A stretch of 64,000 nucleotides of DNA from Cordia subcordata (Eukaryota; Streptophyta; Magnoliopsida; Boraginales; Cordiaceae): positions 14,073,001 to 14,137,000 of the forward strand of contig JAPTOF010000006.1 of NCBI GenBank assembly GCA_028554755.1. Reading direction: 5' to 3'. Positions 23,881 to 35,677 of this stretch are shown one piece after another. Every line of letters starts with the position of its first letter. Within the stretch, counting starts at the first letter, position 1. The translations under genes and the position numbers were made by a program. Below the pieces are notes generated by a model. That model was not told the DNA's origin. It did not search any database and saw only the letters and a program-made list of their open reading frames with translations.

Positions 23881-24744
23881 AGCTTTTCAAATATACCCTA
23901 TATGTTAACTTTTGTTTCTTTCTTGGTCAAAGTCGTTGATGAACCTTCGCAGAAACTTCACCGCGTGACTTAATTTCCCATGTACTACTGCTGCTACAAG
24001 TTGGCTCATTCCAAACTCCGAGTGATTGTGGAAGGCCTCAACGTGGACCCCACCTACAATTAAACCCACAAGATCTTGTGTCTTTATTGCTCAACCCTCC
24101 AATTTTTTTCAAAAAAAAAAGAAAAGAAAGATGGAAGCGTGCCTTTAAATTTTACACGTGATAATTCTTTGGGTAAAATAGGAAATATAATTTGTATTTT
24201 GTTAAGGTTAAGATTCTGTATTACCCTATTAACATATAACTAGAACAACACCAAATGCGATACATGAGAAAAACAAGCAATTTTAATATTCTTAATTATT
24301 ATTGATTACTATTCTTTTATATTTGTCATAAGTTTGCGGTACTGCTTTGAAAGAAGCATGAAGTTAAATTTTTTGGACAAAAAAAATAAATGACATAATG
24401 ATACATAACATTTATACTTGAAATGTCATGTAATCCCACTATAATTTATAAAAATGTGACTCGATGTCTGTTGTCTAGTATGTCAAGTAACGATAAGATT
24501 TTTATCTTTTAATAGCATTATAGTGATAATTATGAAGAGCTAATATAGTTATTTAATCTCTATATTATACTCTAAATAATTTTATCGTAAAACATAATTA
24601 ATTATTATTAAATCGGACCCATGAGAATGGCTATCCCCATGTGTACATTTTGCAAACAACCTTAGTCTCTCTAGCATCCTCAGAAAGACAAATAATTGAA
24701 TATATCTTTACAGCATTTATAATTAAAAATGTCCTTCACAAACG
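23881..24744. other. Intergenic, no gene seen
   Basis: A less AT-rich patch at 23935-24080 gives no long ORF. The rest is AT-rich without recognisable content. Confidence 0.5.
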
Positions 24745-24935
24745 CCTTAACGGTAAGAGTGAGAGACGGACATAGCTCAGGGCCCAAGTTTGAATCTAAT
24801 CCTCTGCCCTAAGTTGAGGGGTTGAGTACCGAGATTGAGTATTTGAGGGGTTGAGTAACTTCGACCTAACTGGTACATAGTATAAGAGATATGTTATACA
24901 CTCAAAATTTATCAATTGATAGGGACGTGCTATAC

Positions 24936-25755
24936 GGGGTTTTTTTATTTTTTTGACCCAATTTTTTAATATACTGCGCAAAAATGATCTGCTTTTGGAT
25001 TGAAATTCAAAAATGACCCAATCTCGTTCTGGGAACGCGTCAGGCGCGTTCCCAGAACGAGATCGCATTCTGGGAACCCTTATGCAGTTATTTATGATCT
25101 GTGAATGCTTTTATTTTAGCATTATGGACACTACATTATTAATTGGACATTATACACTTAATTCTTTCTATTTAAGTGAACATTATGCTATAATTGTAAA
25201 CAAAACATTATAAAATTACAACTAAGTAAACAAAACAAGATTACAACTAAATAGGATTACTTAGATTACAATTAATATATATTACATAACAACATTCAAG
25301 ATTACAACTAATACACATTACATAACAACATTACAATATTACAACTATACGCTACGCATTTTGATTATTGGGGCAAGTTGGAGCAGTGTGGCCTTGTTGA
25401 CCGCATGCTGTACACCTTCATCGTCCACTTTTGTTTTAGCGATCTATCTTGTTTCGAATGCACCAGCCTCCAGCTTGAAATAATGTCTATAATGCTGAAA
25501 TAAAAGTATTCACGGATCATAAATAACTGCATAAGAGAAAAGTATAATACCGTCCTACAAATATATAATAAAAAAATAAGGTATGTTAAAAAAAAAAGTT
25601 GCAAAAACACCAGCCGCGTTCTGCGAATGCGGTAGCATTCTGGGAACAAACCCGATGTGTTCCTAGAAGGAGATTGGGTCATTTTGTAAATCTAATCTAA
25701 AAGCAGGTTATTTTTGTGCAGTATATTAAAAATTGGGTCAAAAAAATAAAAAATC
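24936..25755 (-). mobile_element. Mutator-like (MULE) element, decayed, nested in a SINE
   Basis: About 820 bp with terminal inverted repeats of about 100 bp. The left end runs from GGGGTTTTTTTATTTTTTTG through GACCCAATTTTTTAATATACTGC; the right end is its reverse complement with few differences. The direct repeat CGTGCTATAC at 24926-24935 and 25756-25765 is the target duplication; 9-11 bp fits MULEs. On the minus strand, 25414-25373 encodes CTACGQQGHTAPTC, a C-x2-C-x4-H-x4-C zinc knuckle as found near the C-terminus of many MULE transposases. A stop codon lies two codons upstream of it, so the element is non-functional. The catalytic core is absent. Confidence 0.65.
25021..25063. repeat. Perfect 19 bp inverted repeat with a 5 bp loop
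   Basis: ATCTCGTTCTGGGAACGCG at 25021-25039 is followed by TCAGG and then its exact reverse complement at 25045-25063. It sits at the inner edge of the left terminal repeat of the MULE. Related but imperfect words lie at about 25616-25677 at the other end. Confidence 0.95.
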
Positions 25756-25835
25756 CGTGCTATACACCCAAGATTTGTCAATTAATAGTCGAGCTCCACC
25801 AACTAAATTTTTCTCATCGTAAAAAAAAATACACA

Positions 25836-26454
25836 GGATGTATGTTTCATGTTATTCATCATTAGGAATCAGTTACATGTATAGGCAGGTGATACACTTA
25901 TATTAGTGTATTACATGAGTCCGAGACAATAAGAATTTCAAGTGGTAAAATTACAATGACAACGTTAACAACTAATTCTTATTTGTGTTGATCCGATAAC
26001 TATGTTATCAATAACCCTTGTACAACTATAAATTGGAGAATTAAACCAGTGATGAATTGGTCCAGAACAAGTCATCTTAATTGTTAATTTGCGAAAGTTT
26101 TAGGTTGAACTAACTAGTGTTGTAATGTTTAATTGTTTATTCAAATAATGAAGGTACATATTTCACTACAAAAAAGAGGATTGCATGTTATCTTTCCGTA
26201 TATTAACAAAATTACATAAAATTCCTGTATTCAAACACTAACACTCCCTTATGCTATAATGAATGTTACAAAAAGTTTCCAATTTTTAGACTAATTATCC
26301 AACATTATTTGCATCATAAAAGCTATTAGTAACATTTTTATAGTTTGCGCATATTAGCGAATTTTTAAATTATAAGAAATTTGATAAAACTTTCATAGAA
26401 TATAAAAAAAGTTAAATACATTTAACTCCAAAAAAGAAGACTGGTTTTTTTTTT
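25836..26454. other. Intergenic, no gene seen
   Basis: AT-rich and without recognisable coding or RNA content. Confidence 0.5.
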
Positions 26455-26560
26455 TTATAATAAAAAAAATTTAACTAGCAGAACTCAACCATTGATGCAT
26501 CTAGAGGAGTCTGACTATCAATTGACAAACTTTAGATACAGAACACGTCCTCTAAAGATG
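26455..26560 (-). mobile_element. SINE-like element, copy 3, 3' fragment
   Basis: Read on the minus strand it contains GAGGACGTGTTCTG, AAAGTTTGTCAATTGATAGTC and a final AGTTAAATTTTTTTTATTA, matching the 3' half of the copies at 15168 and 24745. The tRNA-like head is missing, as in a 5'-truncated or decayed copy. Confidence 0.45.
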
Positions 26561-27004
26561 ATACGCCATTGTATTTTGAATGCCTTTGTATTTTGAATTT
26601 ATCAATGTTTCATATTTCGAATGGTCCGCCAAGCCAGCAGTGGACAAAACGGCAAACGGCTACCCAGCTCGGAAACATTTTTTTTTTTAAAGGAAGAGAA
26701 ATTATTGTGGGCCCTCCCAACCTGTCAGAATAACCAATCATCTTCGTTGTTTGGGTCGTTGATGCCACGTCATACACTGTGGGCCCCACATCGAAGACCG
26801 GTCTCCCACCCAGCTGCAAACAGCATAAAACTCGTTACCACGCTCAGATGCTACATCGAATGATATAGAAAAAGAAAAATTCCATAATAATTATGTAATG
26901 ACAAAAATTTGTTGAAGAACTCAGCGTCCGACTGAAATATAAAGTTGAATCTAATTTTTAAACTCTTAGAAATCATTCAAATTGTTCATTGAATTTTGCA
27001 GCAC
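26561..27004. other. Intergenic, GC-richer patch without a gene
   Basis: Positions 26620-26850 are clearly less AT-rich than their surroundings and open on both strands for 69-80 codons, but neither translation has a recognisable motif. It may be an old promoter or element fragment. Confidence 0.4.
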
Positions 27005-27225
27005 GACCAATGGCATTTTTGAATTGTTTTTCTGCACAATTTTTTTTTTGAAGAAAGAAACACATTTTTTTTTATCATAAGTATTTGATTTGACTTTTAA
27101 AATTGAAATTGAAAAGAAACTCAAATTTTATCTTTTTAAAAGGCAAAAAATTAACTTTTCAAAATAAAATACTTCAAAAGTTAAACAAAAAAATATGTAA
27201 ATAAACCAATCCAAACGAACTTAAA
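27005..27225. mobile_element. Foldback element, family 1, copy 5
   Basis: The right end is AAACCAATCCAAACGAACTTAAAG. The left end (GGCATTTTTGAATTGTTTTT) is a poor match to its reverse complement. Interior T-runs and A-runs can pair. The left boundary is uncertain. Confidence 0.4.
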
Positions 27226-27524
27226 GTTATCCTATTGATCTATTAGACTATTGCTAGTAAGAAAAGTCAAACTTAAAAAGCTTAAAGAGGTGCTAGCGAC
27301 AAATTGCTTGAAATACGAGTTATAAGTTGGTTCGTATTTTAAGTCCAAATTAATAAATAAATTAATCTTTTAAGAACCTAATCACGTTAAAATTTATATT
27401 CAACTAATCTAAATCATACATGTTCGCCATGTATTCTGAAAATTAACATGAACACTTATCCCATTAATTTCTTTTCTTTCTTTCTTTTTGGCCTGGACTA
27501 AGCTGAAAAAGTTTGTAAGGCTAA

Positions 27525-27832
27525 CTCCGACAGCTCCCCTATTTTTTTCTCTAAATTTAAGTGATTTGAGCCATTTTCTTATATTTTGGGATCCCCTATT
27601 TTTAATTATATTACAACAACTCTCTTATTTTTTATCAAATATTCAGTTTAGGGAATCCTAATTTCAGTTTCACTCCAACAGCTCCCCTATTTTATAATAT
27701 TATAGTCTTAAAATTATAGAAATGGGGATGGGATTTGGAGGATGAAAAAAATTCCTATATATAAATGTTTAGGTTTGGGGTTGGGAAAAAATCTAAAATT
27801 TTAGAGATGAAATAGGAGAACTGTTGGAGTAT
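27525..27832. mobile_element. MITE with CTCCAACAGCTCCCCTATTT ends
   Basis: The left end has CTCCGACAGCTCCCCTATTT at about 27525-27544, and the right end has GAAATAGGAGAACTGTTGGAG near 27808, its imperfect reverse complement. A third copy of the end motif lies inside at about 27674-27693, so two elements may be fused or nested. It sits roughly 200 bp upstream of the presumed transcript start of the ALA gene. Confidence 0.6.
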
Positions 27833-28059
27833 TTTACTACTAATAAAACCCCTAAATATAGGGTATTTTGTATTTTAAGAAATTTGTTGGATTTAATCTA
27901 AGACGTGTGTTACATTAAGTATACAAAAGTAAAAAAAAAAGATTATTAAAGTAATCCTTATTACAAGCAATCTTCTTTAGAGGAAAACAATAAAGAGAGA
28001 GATAGAGAGAGAAAGCCCCAAAAATACTCTCAATCTTGTTTAGTAGTAAAATAATTTTT

Positions 28060-28939
28060 AAAAGTTTTTCTTTTCTTCACTTTTCTCTCTGTCCTCCATT
28101 GCGATCTCTGCAGCTCATTCTTCCTTCATCTTCCTCTCTTCTGGGTCTCCTCTGTAATTATCTTCTTGACCCCCTGGGTGTTCAGGTACATTTTTTATTA
28201 TCGCACACACAGTTTATATGTATTTTTCACACACATATATATGCATTATATGTGTATCTTTTGGTATGATATGAAGTTTTTTGTGAATGTATTTCATTTT
28301 TTATGATATGGGTTTTTCTTCGAAAAGTTTATGTTCTTGGGTTTTTTCTTTTGTTGTCACATAAATTACATCACATTGTGTACATGGTTCACATTGTTAT
28401 GTGCAGAATTTATGGTTTTTTTTTTTAAAAAAAGAATTTTAAAGATACTTTTTGTTTTTCAATTTTGACGTTTAATTGGTTCTTGCAAATTTTCTGAGCT
28501 GAATTTTAATTTGGTTAAGCTTGATTATGAGGTTGCTTTTGGTATTTGAACAGTTTTAGTTGTTGATGTTTTAATTTTTCAATGTGAAAGATGAGATCTT
28601 TATGTTTGTTATAGCTTTAAAGAAACAAATGGTTTTCAAAACTTGAGAAAGTTGAAGTCTTGGGGGATGATTTGCAATTTTTACGGTTCACTTTTGAATA
28701 TTAGTGCTGGATTGCTTTTGATTTTTGGTTTCTTTACAATGTATGATGATCAATTTATGGTTTTGGGTTTAACTATGACTTTGTGTGTTATCTCTAGGTA
28801 TGTCAAGTTAATTTAACTAATTATGAGGAGACCCTTCATTTTGATGTGGTGAAGGCCTGATTATGAGGGGTTTCGCTTGATGGTCTTTACCCAGTAGGGC
28901 AATTATATATATAGAGAGAGACTAGGAAGGATTTAGAAT
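28060..28939 (+). promoter_or_regulatory. 5' leader of the ALA gene with a probable leader intron and uORFs
   Basis: A CT-rich leader exon at about 28060-28185 ends at GTTCAG|GTACAT. A T-rich intron would run 28186-28797 to TATCTCTAG. The second leader segment (28798-28939) contains four short upstream ORFs: ATG at 28800 (3 codons), 28823 (9 codons), 28863 (5 codons) and 28880 (5 codons). The third stop overlaps the fourth start. Exon limits are inferred from splice signals and composition only. Confidence 0.45.
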
Positions 28940-31900
28940 ATGGCGCGGGGGAGAATGAGGCGGAAGCTCCGCTTGAGCAGTCTTTACACATTTGGGTGCT
29001 ACCGCCCACAGCATGCTGAGTTAGAGTTGCCACATCAGTTCGAAGGCCCCGGTTATTCACGAACAGTATACTGCAATCAGCCTCATCTCCATGAAAAGAA
29101 ACCTCTTAAGTACCGCACCAATTATATATCCACCACCAAGTATAATATCATATCTTTCCTTCCCAAGGCCATCTTTGAGCAGTTTAGGCGTGTTGCCAAC
29201 TTGTATTTTCTCTTGGCCGCATGCCTGTCACTAACTCCTGTTTCCCCGTTCTCACCTCTCAGTATGATTGCTCCTCTGGTATTTGTAGTTGGGTTGAGTA
29301 TGGCAAAAGAAGCTTTGGAGGATTGGCGCCGTTTCATACAGGACATGAAGGTTAATCTTCGGAAAGCTAATGTTCACAAAAGAGACGGTATATTTGGTCA
29401 AAGACCATGGATGAAGATTCGGGTTGGAGATATTGTCAAAGTGGCAAAAGATGAGTTTTTCCCAGCGGATTTACTTCTCCTTTCATCTAGTTATGACGAT
29501 GGAATTTGTTATGTGGAGACTATGAACCTAGATGGAGAGACAAACTTAAAGGTAAAAAGATCTTTGGAGGTAACCTTACCCCTGGATGATGATGCAACCT
29601 TCAAAGATTTCAAGGCGAGCATTAGGTGTGAAGATCCCAATCCAAACCTTTATACTTTTGTGGGTAATCTTGAATATGATTGTCAGCTTTATCCTATTGA
29701 TCCGAGTCAAGTTCTGCTCAGAGATTCAAAACTTAGGAATACAGCTTATATCTATGGAGTGGTGATATTCACTGGTCATGATAGCAAAGTAATGCAGAAT
29801 GCTACGAAGTCTCCTTCAAAAAGGAGCAAGATCGAAAAACAGATGGACAAAATAATTTACATCCTTTTCACACTCCTTGTGTTGATCTCTTCAATCAGCT
29901 CTGTTGGTTTTGCTGTGATCACAAAGAACCAGATGCCAGACTGGTGGTATATACAGGCCCCAGATGATGAAAACCTCTATAATCCTGCAAAACCCCACCT
30001 ATCAGGCATCTTCCACCTGGTCACTGCTCTTATATTGTATGGATATTTGATACCCATATCCCTTTATGTTTCAATTGAAGTAGTTAAAGTCCTGCAAGCA
30101 TTGTTCATCAACCAGGACATTCATATGTATGATGATGAGAGTGGAACTCCTGCTGAAGCACGGACATCAAATTTAAATGAGGAGCTGGGACAAGTTGACA
30201 CCATCCTCTCTGATAAAACTGGTACCTTGACATGCAACCAGATGGATTTTCTCAAATGCTCCATTGTGGGTACTTCCTATGGGACACGTGCTAGTGATGT
30301 AGAACTTGCTGCTGCAAAGCAGATGGCAGCGGAACTTGAAGGACAAGAGCTTTCAAACAGACCTGAAAATAGCGCACCACTTCCATGGGAGGATGCTGAA
30401 CATGGATTCAGGGATTCAGAAATTGAATTGGAGACTGTCATTACTCAAAAGGATGACACAGACCATAAGCCTGAGATCAAGGGGTTTAGCTTTGAGGATA
30501 GTCGTCTCATGAATGGAAATTGGTTAAAGGAGCCCAATGTTGATGCCATCTTGTTATTCTTTAGAATACTATCAATTTGTCACACTGCAATTCCTGAGCT
30601 AAATGAAGATACCGGCATCTTTAGCTACGAGGCAGAATCACCAGATGAAGCGGCATTTCTTGTTGCAGCAAGAGAATTTGGTTTTGAGTTCTGTAAAAGA
30701 ACCCAATCGAGCATATTTGTTTCTGAGAGATATCCTTCTTTTCAAGAACCTGTCAAAAGGTAAGGCCATAATGCTCCACATTACTACCTAGGGTTTGTTA
30801 TCTTTTCTGGATTAGGAGGTACCTAATCTCAAATTACTCATAACAAATTTTCAGGGAGTACAAACTTCTCAATTTGCTAGATTTTACCAGCAAAAGGAAG
30901 CGAATGTCTGTGATTGTCCAAGATGAGGATGGCCAGATAGTCCTCTTCTGCAAAGGAGCAGATAGGTATGCCCATAGATCATCTGCTTTGAGAATTAACG
31001 TTATCACAACCACCATCTCTACGATCCCGAGACAAAGTAGGGGAGGGGGTTTGGCAGTAATATCTTACCATCAGTTAATTTTGATATAACTCTTCAAGAG
31101 TTTCTGCCCAGTAAGTGCAAATATATTGTGCCCGTACCCCATGGATCTTATTAAAGCTTCCGCTTTTTGTAACAACCATTTAGTAGCAACTGTCTCAACT
31201 AGTGCAAGTGTTTATCTTGAGAGCTACCTTCACTTGCTTCAAAATCTAATGCACTGACCCTTTGCATGGATTCACAGCATTATCTTAGATAGGTTATCAA
31301 AGAACGGAAGGATTTTCGAGGAACCTACAACGAAACACTTGAATGACTATGGTGAAGCTGGATTGCGCACCTTGGCCCTTGCTTACAGGAAGCTCGACAA
31401 GGCTGAGTATTCCGCATGGAATGAAGAATTTGTGAAAGCAAAAACTTCAATTGGTGCTGATAGGGAGGCAATGCTTGAGCGAGTATCTGATTTGATGGAA
31501 AGAGAATTGATCCTTGTCGGTGCAACTGCTGTGGAGGACAAACTGCAGAAAGGGGTATGCAAGTCCTATATCATTCTCTTTTCTTTTTGTCTTTGTTTTC
31601 TGTATCTTTTGTTGGTTTCAGAGCTGCTCAATTTCCATTATGCAGGTGCCTCAATGTATAGATAAGTTGGCCCAAGCTGGCCTTAAGCTCTGGGTTCTGA
31701 CAGGTGATAAGATGGAAACTGCAATCAACATAGGGTCTGTCTCTAATCAGCACTCACTAATACATATGCTGTGTTTGTTTGGAACTTATTATAAGACAAT
31801 TATCTTATTTGACAACTTATGTAAAACAGATTATTTGTTATCAGCTTATTATAAGACACTTATAAGATACTTTTCATTAGATGTCTTATTTGTAGTTATA

Positions 31901-34900
31901 AAAAATAAGTTGGGTTTAAGGAACTTATATCTTATTTTATATCTTATCAAATATAAAATAATTAAAAATAAAAATTTAAAAATTTAAAATTTAAAATAAA
32001 AATAAAATTTTAAAATTTAAAAATAAAATATTTAAAATTAAAAATTAAAAAAATTAAATATTAAAAAATTAAAATAAAAAAAATTAAAAATATAAAAAAT
32101 AAAAAATGTTAAAAATTAAATATTAAAAATTAAAAATTCAAAAATTTAAATTTTTTAAAACAAAAATAAAAATTAATTAATATTTATATTTTATAATTTA
32201 TTATTTAATTATAAAATTAAAATACCATGAGTCAAAATTGATAACATTATTATCAAAGTAACTTATAACAGTATTTCAGCTAACAAACCAAACAGTCGTA
32301 TTGTATCAGACACTTTTTTTTTATAAGACACTTATCAGATTTCAGATTTCAGATAAGACTATTCCAAACAGGCTAATAGTAATTGTGTTGTTTGACTTCA
32401 ACTTATGGATCTCTGGTTCCTAAACACTAATTTTCTTTTCACGTGCAGCTTTGCTTGCAGTTTGCTTCGACAGGGCATGAAACAGATTTCTATAACAACA
32501 TTAAGTTCAGACCCATTAGCACAAGAATCCAAAAAGGTACCATGCTGCCATTTTTTATAGAAAGAGACTGTCTGATTTTTCAGGAAATTTGCAATTTTTA
32601 TTTTAGAATTCTTTGCTTTTTGTTGCTGAGCAGGCTGCAAAGGAGAACATATTGATGCAAATCACCAATAACTCTCAAATGATCAAGCTTGAGAAGGACC
32701 CCCATGCAGCATTTGCTTTAATTATTGATGGCAAAAGTTTGACTTATGCACTGGAGGATGATATGAAGCACCAGTTCTTGAATTTAGCAGTTGCTTGTGC
32801 ATCTGTCATATGCTGCCGTGTGTCTCCTAAGCAGAAGGCCTTGGTACATATTTTCATCTTATCTCTTAATGGGATTGGATTGAGATTGTGTTCTCATCAA
32901 TTGTTCTCTTTTTAGGTCACAAGATTAGTAAAAGAAGGAACCGGGAAAACAACCTTAGCAATTGGTGATGGTGCAAATGATGTTGGAATGATTCAAGAAG
33001 CAGATATTGGTGTCGGCATCAGTGGAGTGGAGGGAATGCAGGTCAGTAGCATGTCTGTCAGGATCCTTTTGCATTATGAGAACATTTTAAGAATTTCTTA
33101 AACCTTCTGTACTGGTCCTTCTTTTGAAATTCTTATATTAGCCAAAGTAGAAATTTAAATGTTTGGAGAAAGCACCTACCAATCCTAAAGATATAGGGCT
33201 CATTTGGATTGGCTTTTTTCAACAGCGCTTTTTTTAACAGCTTTTGAAAAACAACTTTTTTTGAGAAGCTAAAAATTCTAGCTTCTAAAAAAAGCTGTAT
33301 TTGAGCTTTTTTTTAGAGTTTCAGCTTTTTTGGAAGCCAAATCAAATAGTTATTGCAAATTTAATGTAACTTTTTCAAGGAAAAAAAGTGCTTTTGCCTG
33401 AAAAAAAGCAAATCCAACGCAGGCCCATAGTCAATACAATATTTGTGTGAGTGGAAAGCCCAAACTAGATCTTTATTGGTTAGATCCTGTTCATTTTGCA
33501 TGTACTTCAGGAAAAGATATTTCTGAACAACTTATATGCACATCAACTTCTTGTCATACATTTTCCCGGATCAACTTATTTAACTTTTTGTAGGTACATA
33601 TATCCTTTTTCTGTATATAACTTCATTGCCATAACTGTGTAGCTGGTATTGCAATGAAGTTGATCTTGAAGTGAAGCCTAAACAGATAGAATGTGGCAAT
33701 TTGCATCAAGCATGTTGTTGTTCTGCCTTAGGGAGAGGATTCATGCAACCAGTTATGAGTGAGGAGATTTTTGGACTTCCGAATTTCCAATCTGGATCTG
33801 CTATTTTCCTCTTTTGTCTTGTCCTTTTCTCGTTTTCAGCTTGTAACTTGTTTAGTTTCTCCTTACCCCGGCAAAGTTATTCCCTTCGGGTTATCTTTGG
33901 CTGCTTGAAAGTAAAGATCCAATGTAACAGCAAATAACAGCATTTGCTGGTCTTCATAATTTATCATATAGTCATTGACCTCCATTTCTGGCAAAATATC
34001 ACATAAACCTCTGTCAAGTCACTTCTCTCATACCTTTGATGCTGTACCTTGGAGAAGTTACTATCGTGTGATCTTCCATTTAGTATTTGTTTGCATAGTG
34101 AAGTTATTTTTAAAGCAATACACCTTTCCTTTGAACTTGATATTTCTTATATGTTATTATAAATTGTCTCCTTCAACATGCATAATGTGCTTGCCGATGC
34201 TATGCTTAAGCTCACGAAGTATGAGTTTTTGACAGGCTGTAATGTCTAGTGACTTTGCCATTGCACAGTTCCGGTTTCTGGAGAGACTTTTGGTTGTACA
34301 TGGGCATTGGTGCTACAAAAGAATTGCTCAAATGGTAATTGCTATATGTTGATGTTATTGAGCGCTTATGATATTCCTTACCGATTCGTCATGCTTTTGA
34401 ACTTTTGAGTTACAAAAGTTCCCTTTTAACATGTAGAAGTCTAGTGGAAGGTAATGAATTTTTCGCATAACCGAAACAAACTAAACCATTCAAACCAAGC
34501 ATTATCCCACAAGGTGCATAACAAATTTTGCATATATTAGGAAATGCTGGAGAGTAATTTCATTATTTTACAGAAATTATTTGGAGTCTTCCTCCACGCC
34601 AATGGAGCTTGTAAACATTTAGTTTGTCCTGCATACTGAACACATTAACCATGCAATTGGCTTTCTCATGCTTCTATTTTCAACCTTTATAATTGCTAAA
34701 ACTGACACACTTTGCATCCAGATTTGCTATTTCTTCTACAAGAATATTGCTTTTGGGCTCACTCTCTTCTACTTTGAGGCTTTTGCTGCTTTCTCGGGAC
34801 AGTCAGTCTATGATGATTGGTTTATGCTTCTGTTCAACGTTGTTCTCACTTCTCTGCCTGTCATTTCGCTTGGGGTTTTCGAACAGGATGTTTCTTCTGA

Positions 34901-35677
34901 AGTCTGCTTACAGGTTAGTCCTCCGTTGAAGTGTTCTTCAATGGTTTCCTTCATACTGAGTTTGATTATACTAAAGACATCTTGACACACCCTTTTCATC
35001 TGCAGTTTCCAGCACTGTATCAGCAGGGGCCCAAAAATTTGTTCTTCGACTGGTATCGGATATTTGGGTGGATGGGCAATGGTCTCTATGCATCCCTCAT
35101 CATTTTCTTCCTCAACATTATCATCTTTTATGATCAAGCATTCCGTGCTGACGGGCAGACTGCTGACATGACTGCTGTGGGTACCATAATGTTCACTTGC
35201 ATCATCTGGGCCGTCAACTGCCAGATTGCTCTCACGATGAGTCACTTCACATGGATACAGCATTTCCTTGTTTGGGGCAGCATTGTCACTTGGTACATAT
35301 TTCTTTTTGCCTACGGTGAGATGTCACCCCTGATTTCCAAAAACGTCTTCAAAATCTTCATCGAGGCTCTGGCTCCTGCCCCTATTTACTGGATCACCAC
35401 TCTCTTAGTAACGGTTGCCTGTACTCTTCCATACCTTGCTCACATATCATTCCAAAGATCTTTCAACCCAATGGATCATCATATCATTCAAGAAATCAAA
35501 TACTACAAGAAAGATATTGAGGATCGACATATGTGGAGAAGGGAAAAGTCCAAGGCAAGACAAAAGACCAAAATTGGGTTCACTGCAAGAGTGGATGCAA
35601 AAATCAGGCAATTGAAGGGTAGATTACAGAAGAAGTATGCATCTATGAGTCCAAAAGCTGTATTACATCAAACATGA
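28940..35677 (+). CDS. ALA: P4-type phospholipid-transporting ATPase (ALA flippase, 1227 aa)
   Basis: Ten exons: 28940-30759, 30855-30965, 31278-31554, 31646-31734, 32449-32536, 32634-32843, 32916-33041, 34236-34334, 34722-34913 and 35006-35677. All junctions are GT-AG and in phase. The 1227-residue product carries the P4-ATPase set: [13 protein letters not shown] in TM1, DGET at 198-201 (actuator dephosphorylation motif), IPISL at 371-375 in TM4 (the flippase replacement for the ion-pump PEGL), DKTGT with the phosphorylated Asp at 425, KGAD at 640-643 (nucleotide binding), TGDKMETA at 755, [10 protein letters not shown] at 882-891, then a C-terminal block of membrane segments and a basic tail ([14 protein letters not shown]). 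Such pumps move phospholipids to the cytosolic leaflet, usually with an ALIS (CDC50) beta subunit. The [19 protein letters not shown] start and the tail resemble Arabidopsis ALA4-ALA7; I cannot choose one ortholog. All catalytic motifs are intact. Introns 4 and 7 carry MITE-like insertions. Confidence 0.95.
31765..32377. mobile_element. AT-rich foldback insertion in ALA intron 4
   Basis: The left end has GTTTGTTTGGAACTTATTATAAGAC and the right end GATAAGACTATTCCAAACAGGC, an imperfect reverse complement. A CTAATA word at about 31757 and 32372 may be the target duplication. Positions 31960-32220 are almost pure A and T (mostly TAAAAATTAAA words). It accounts for most of the 714 bp intron. Confidence 0.55.
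33195..33430. mobile_element. Foldback element, family 1, copy 6, in ALA intron 7
   Basis: It starts GGGCTCATTTGGATTGGCTTTTTTC and ends AAAGCAAATCCAACGCAGGCCC. Inner blocks AGCTTCTAAAAAAAGCTGT and CAGCTTTTTTGGAAGC can pair. An ATA flanks both sides. Intron 7 (33042-34235) is the longest intron of this gene. Confidence 0.6.

Larger units (their letters stand above)
24745..25835 (+). mobile_element. SINE-like element, copy 2, split by a transposon
   Basis: The 5' part (24745-24935) has TAAGAGTGAGAGACGG, a CATAGCTCAGGGCCCAAG box, AAGTTTGAATC (B-box-like), and the ACCTAACTGGTACATAGTATAAG block shared with the copy at 15168. The 3' part (25756-25835) has AAGATTTGTCAATTAATAG, then CTCCACCAACTAAATTTTTCTC and an A-run. 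The MULE at 24936-25755 interrupts it. Part of the 3' segment appears to have been duplicated before the insertion, since a TATACACTCAAAATTTATCAATT block also precedes the MULE. Confidence 0.55.

Noticed and set aside
26610..26863. Overlapping ORFs in the GC-richer patch
   Set aside because: Both strands are open only because of composition; neither product shows conserved motifs or a good start context.
31514..31987. 157-codon ORF overlapping ALA exon 4
   Set aside because: Only the middle part follows the ALA frame (exon 4); the rest is intron and A/T-rich foldback sequence read through.
34808..35263. 151-codon minus-strand ORF
   Set aside because: It is antisense to ALA exons 9 and 10, and the plus-strand frame carries the conserved flippase sequence.
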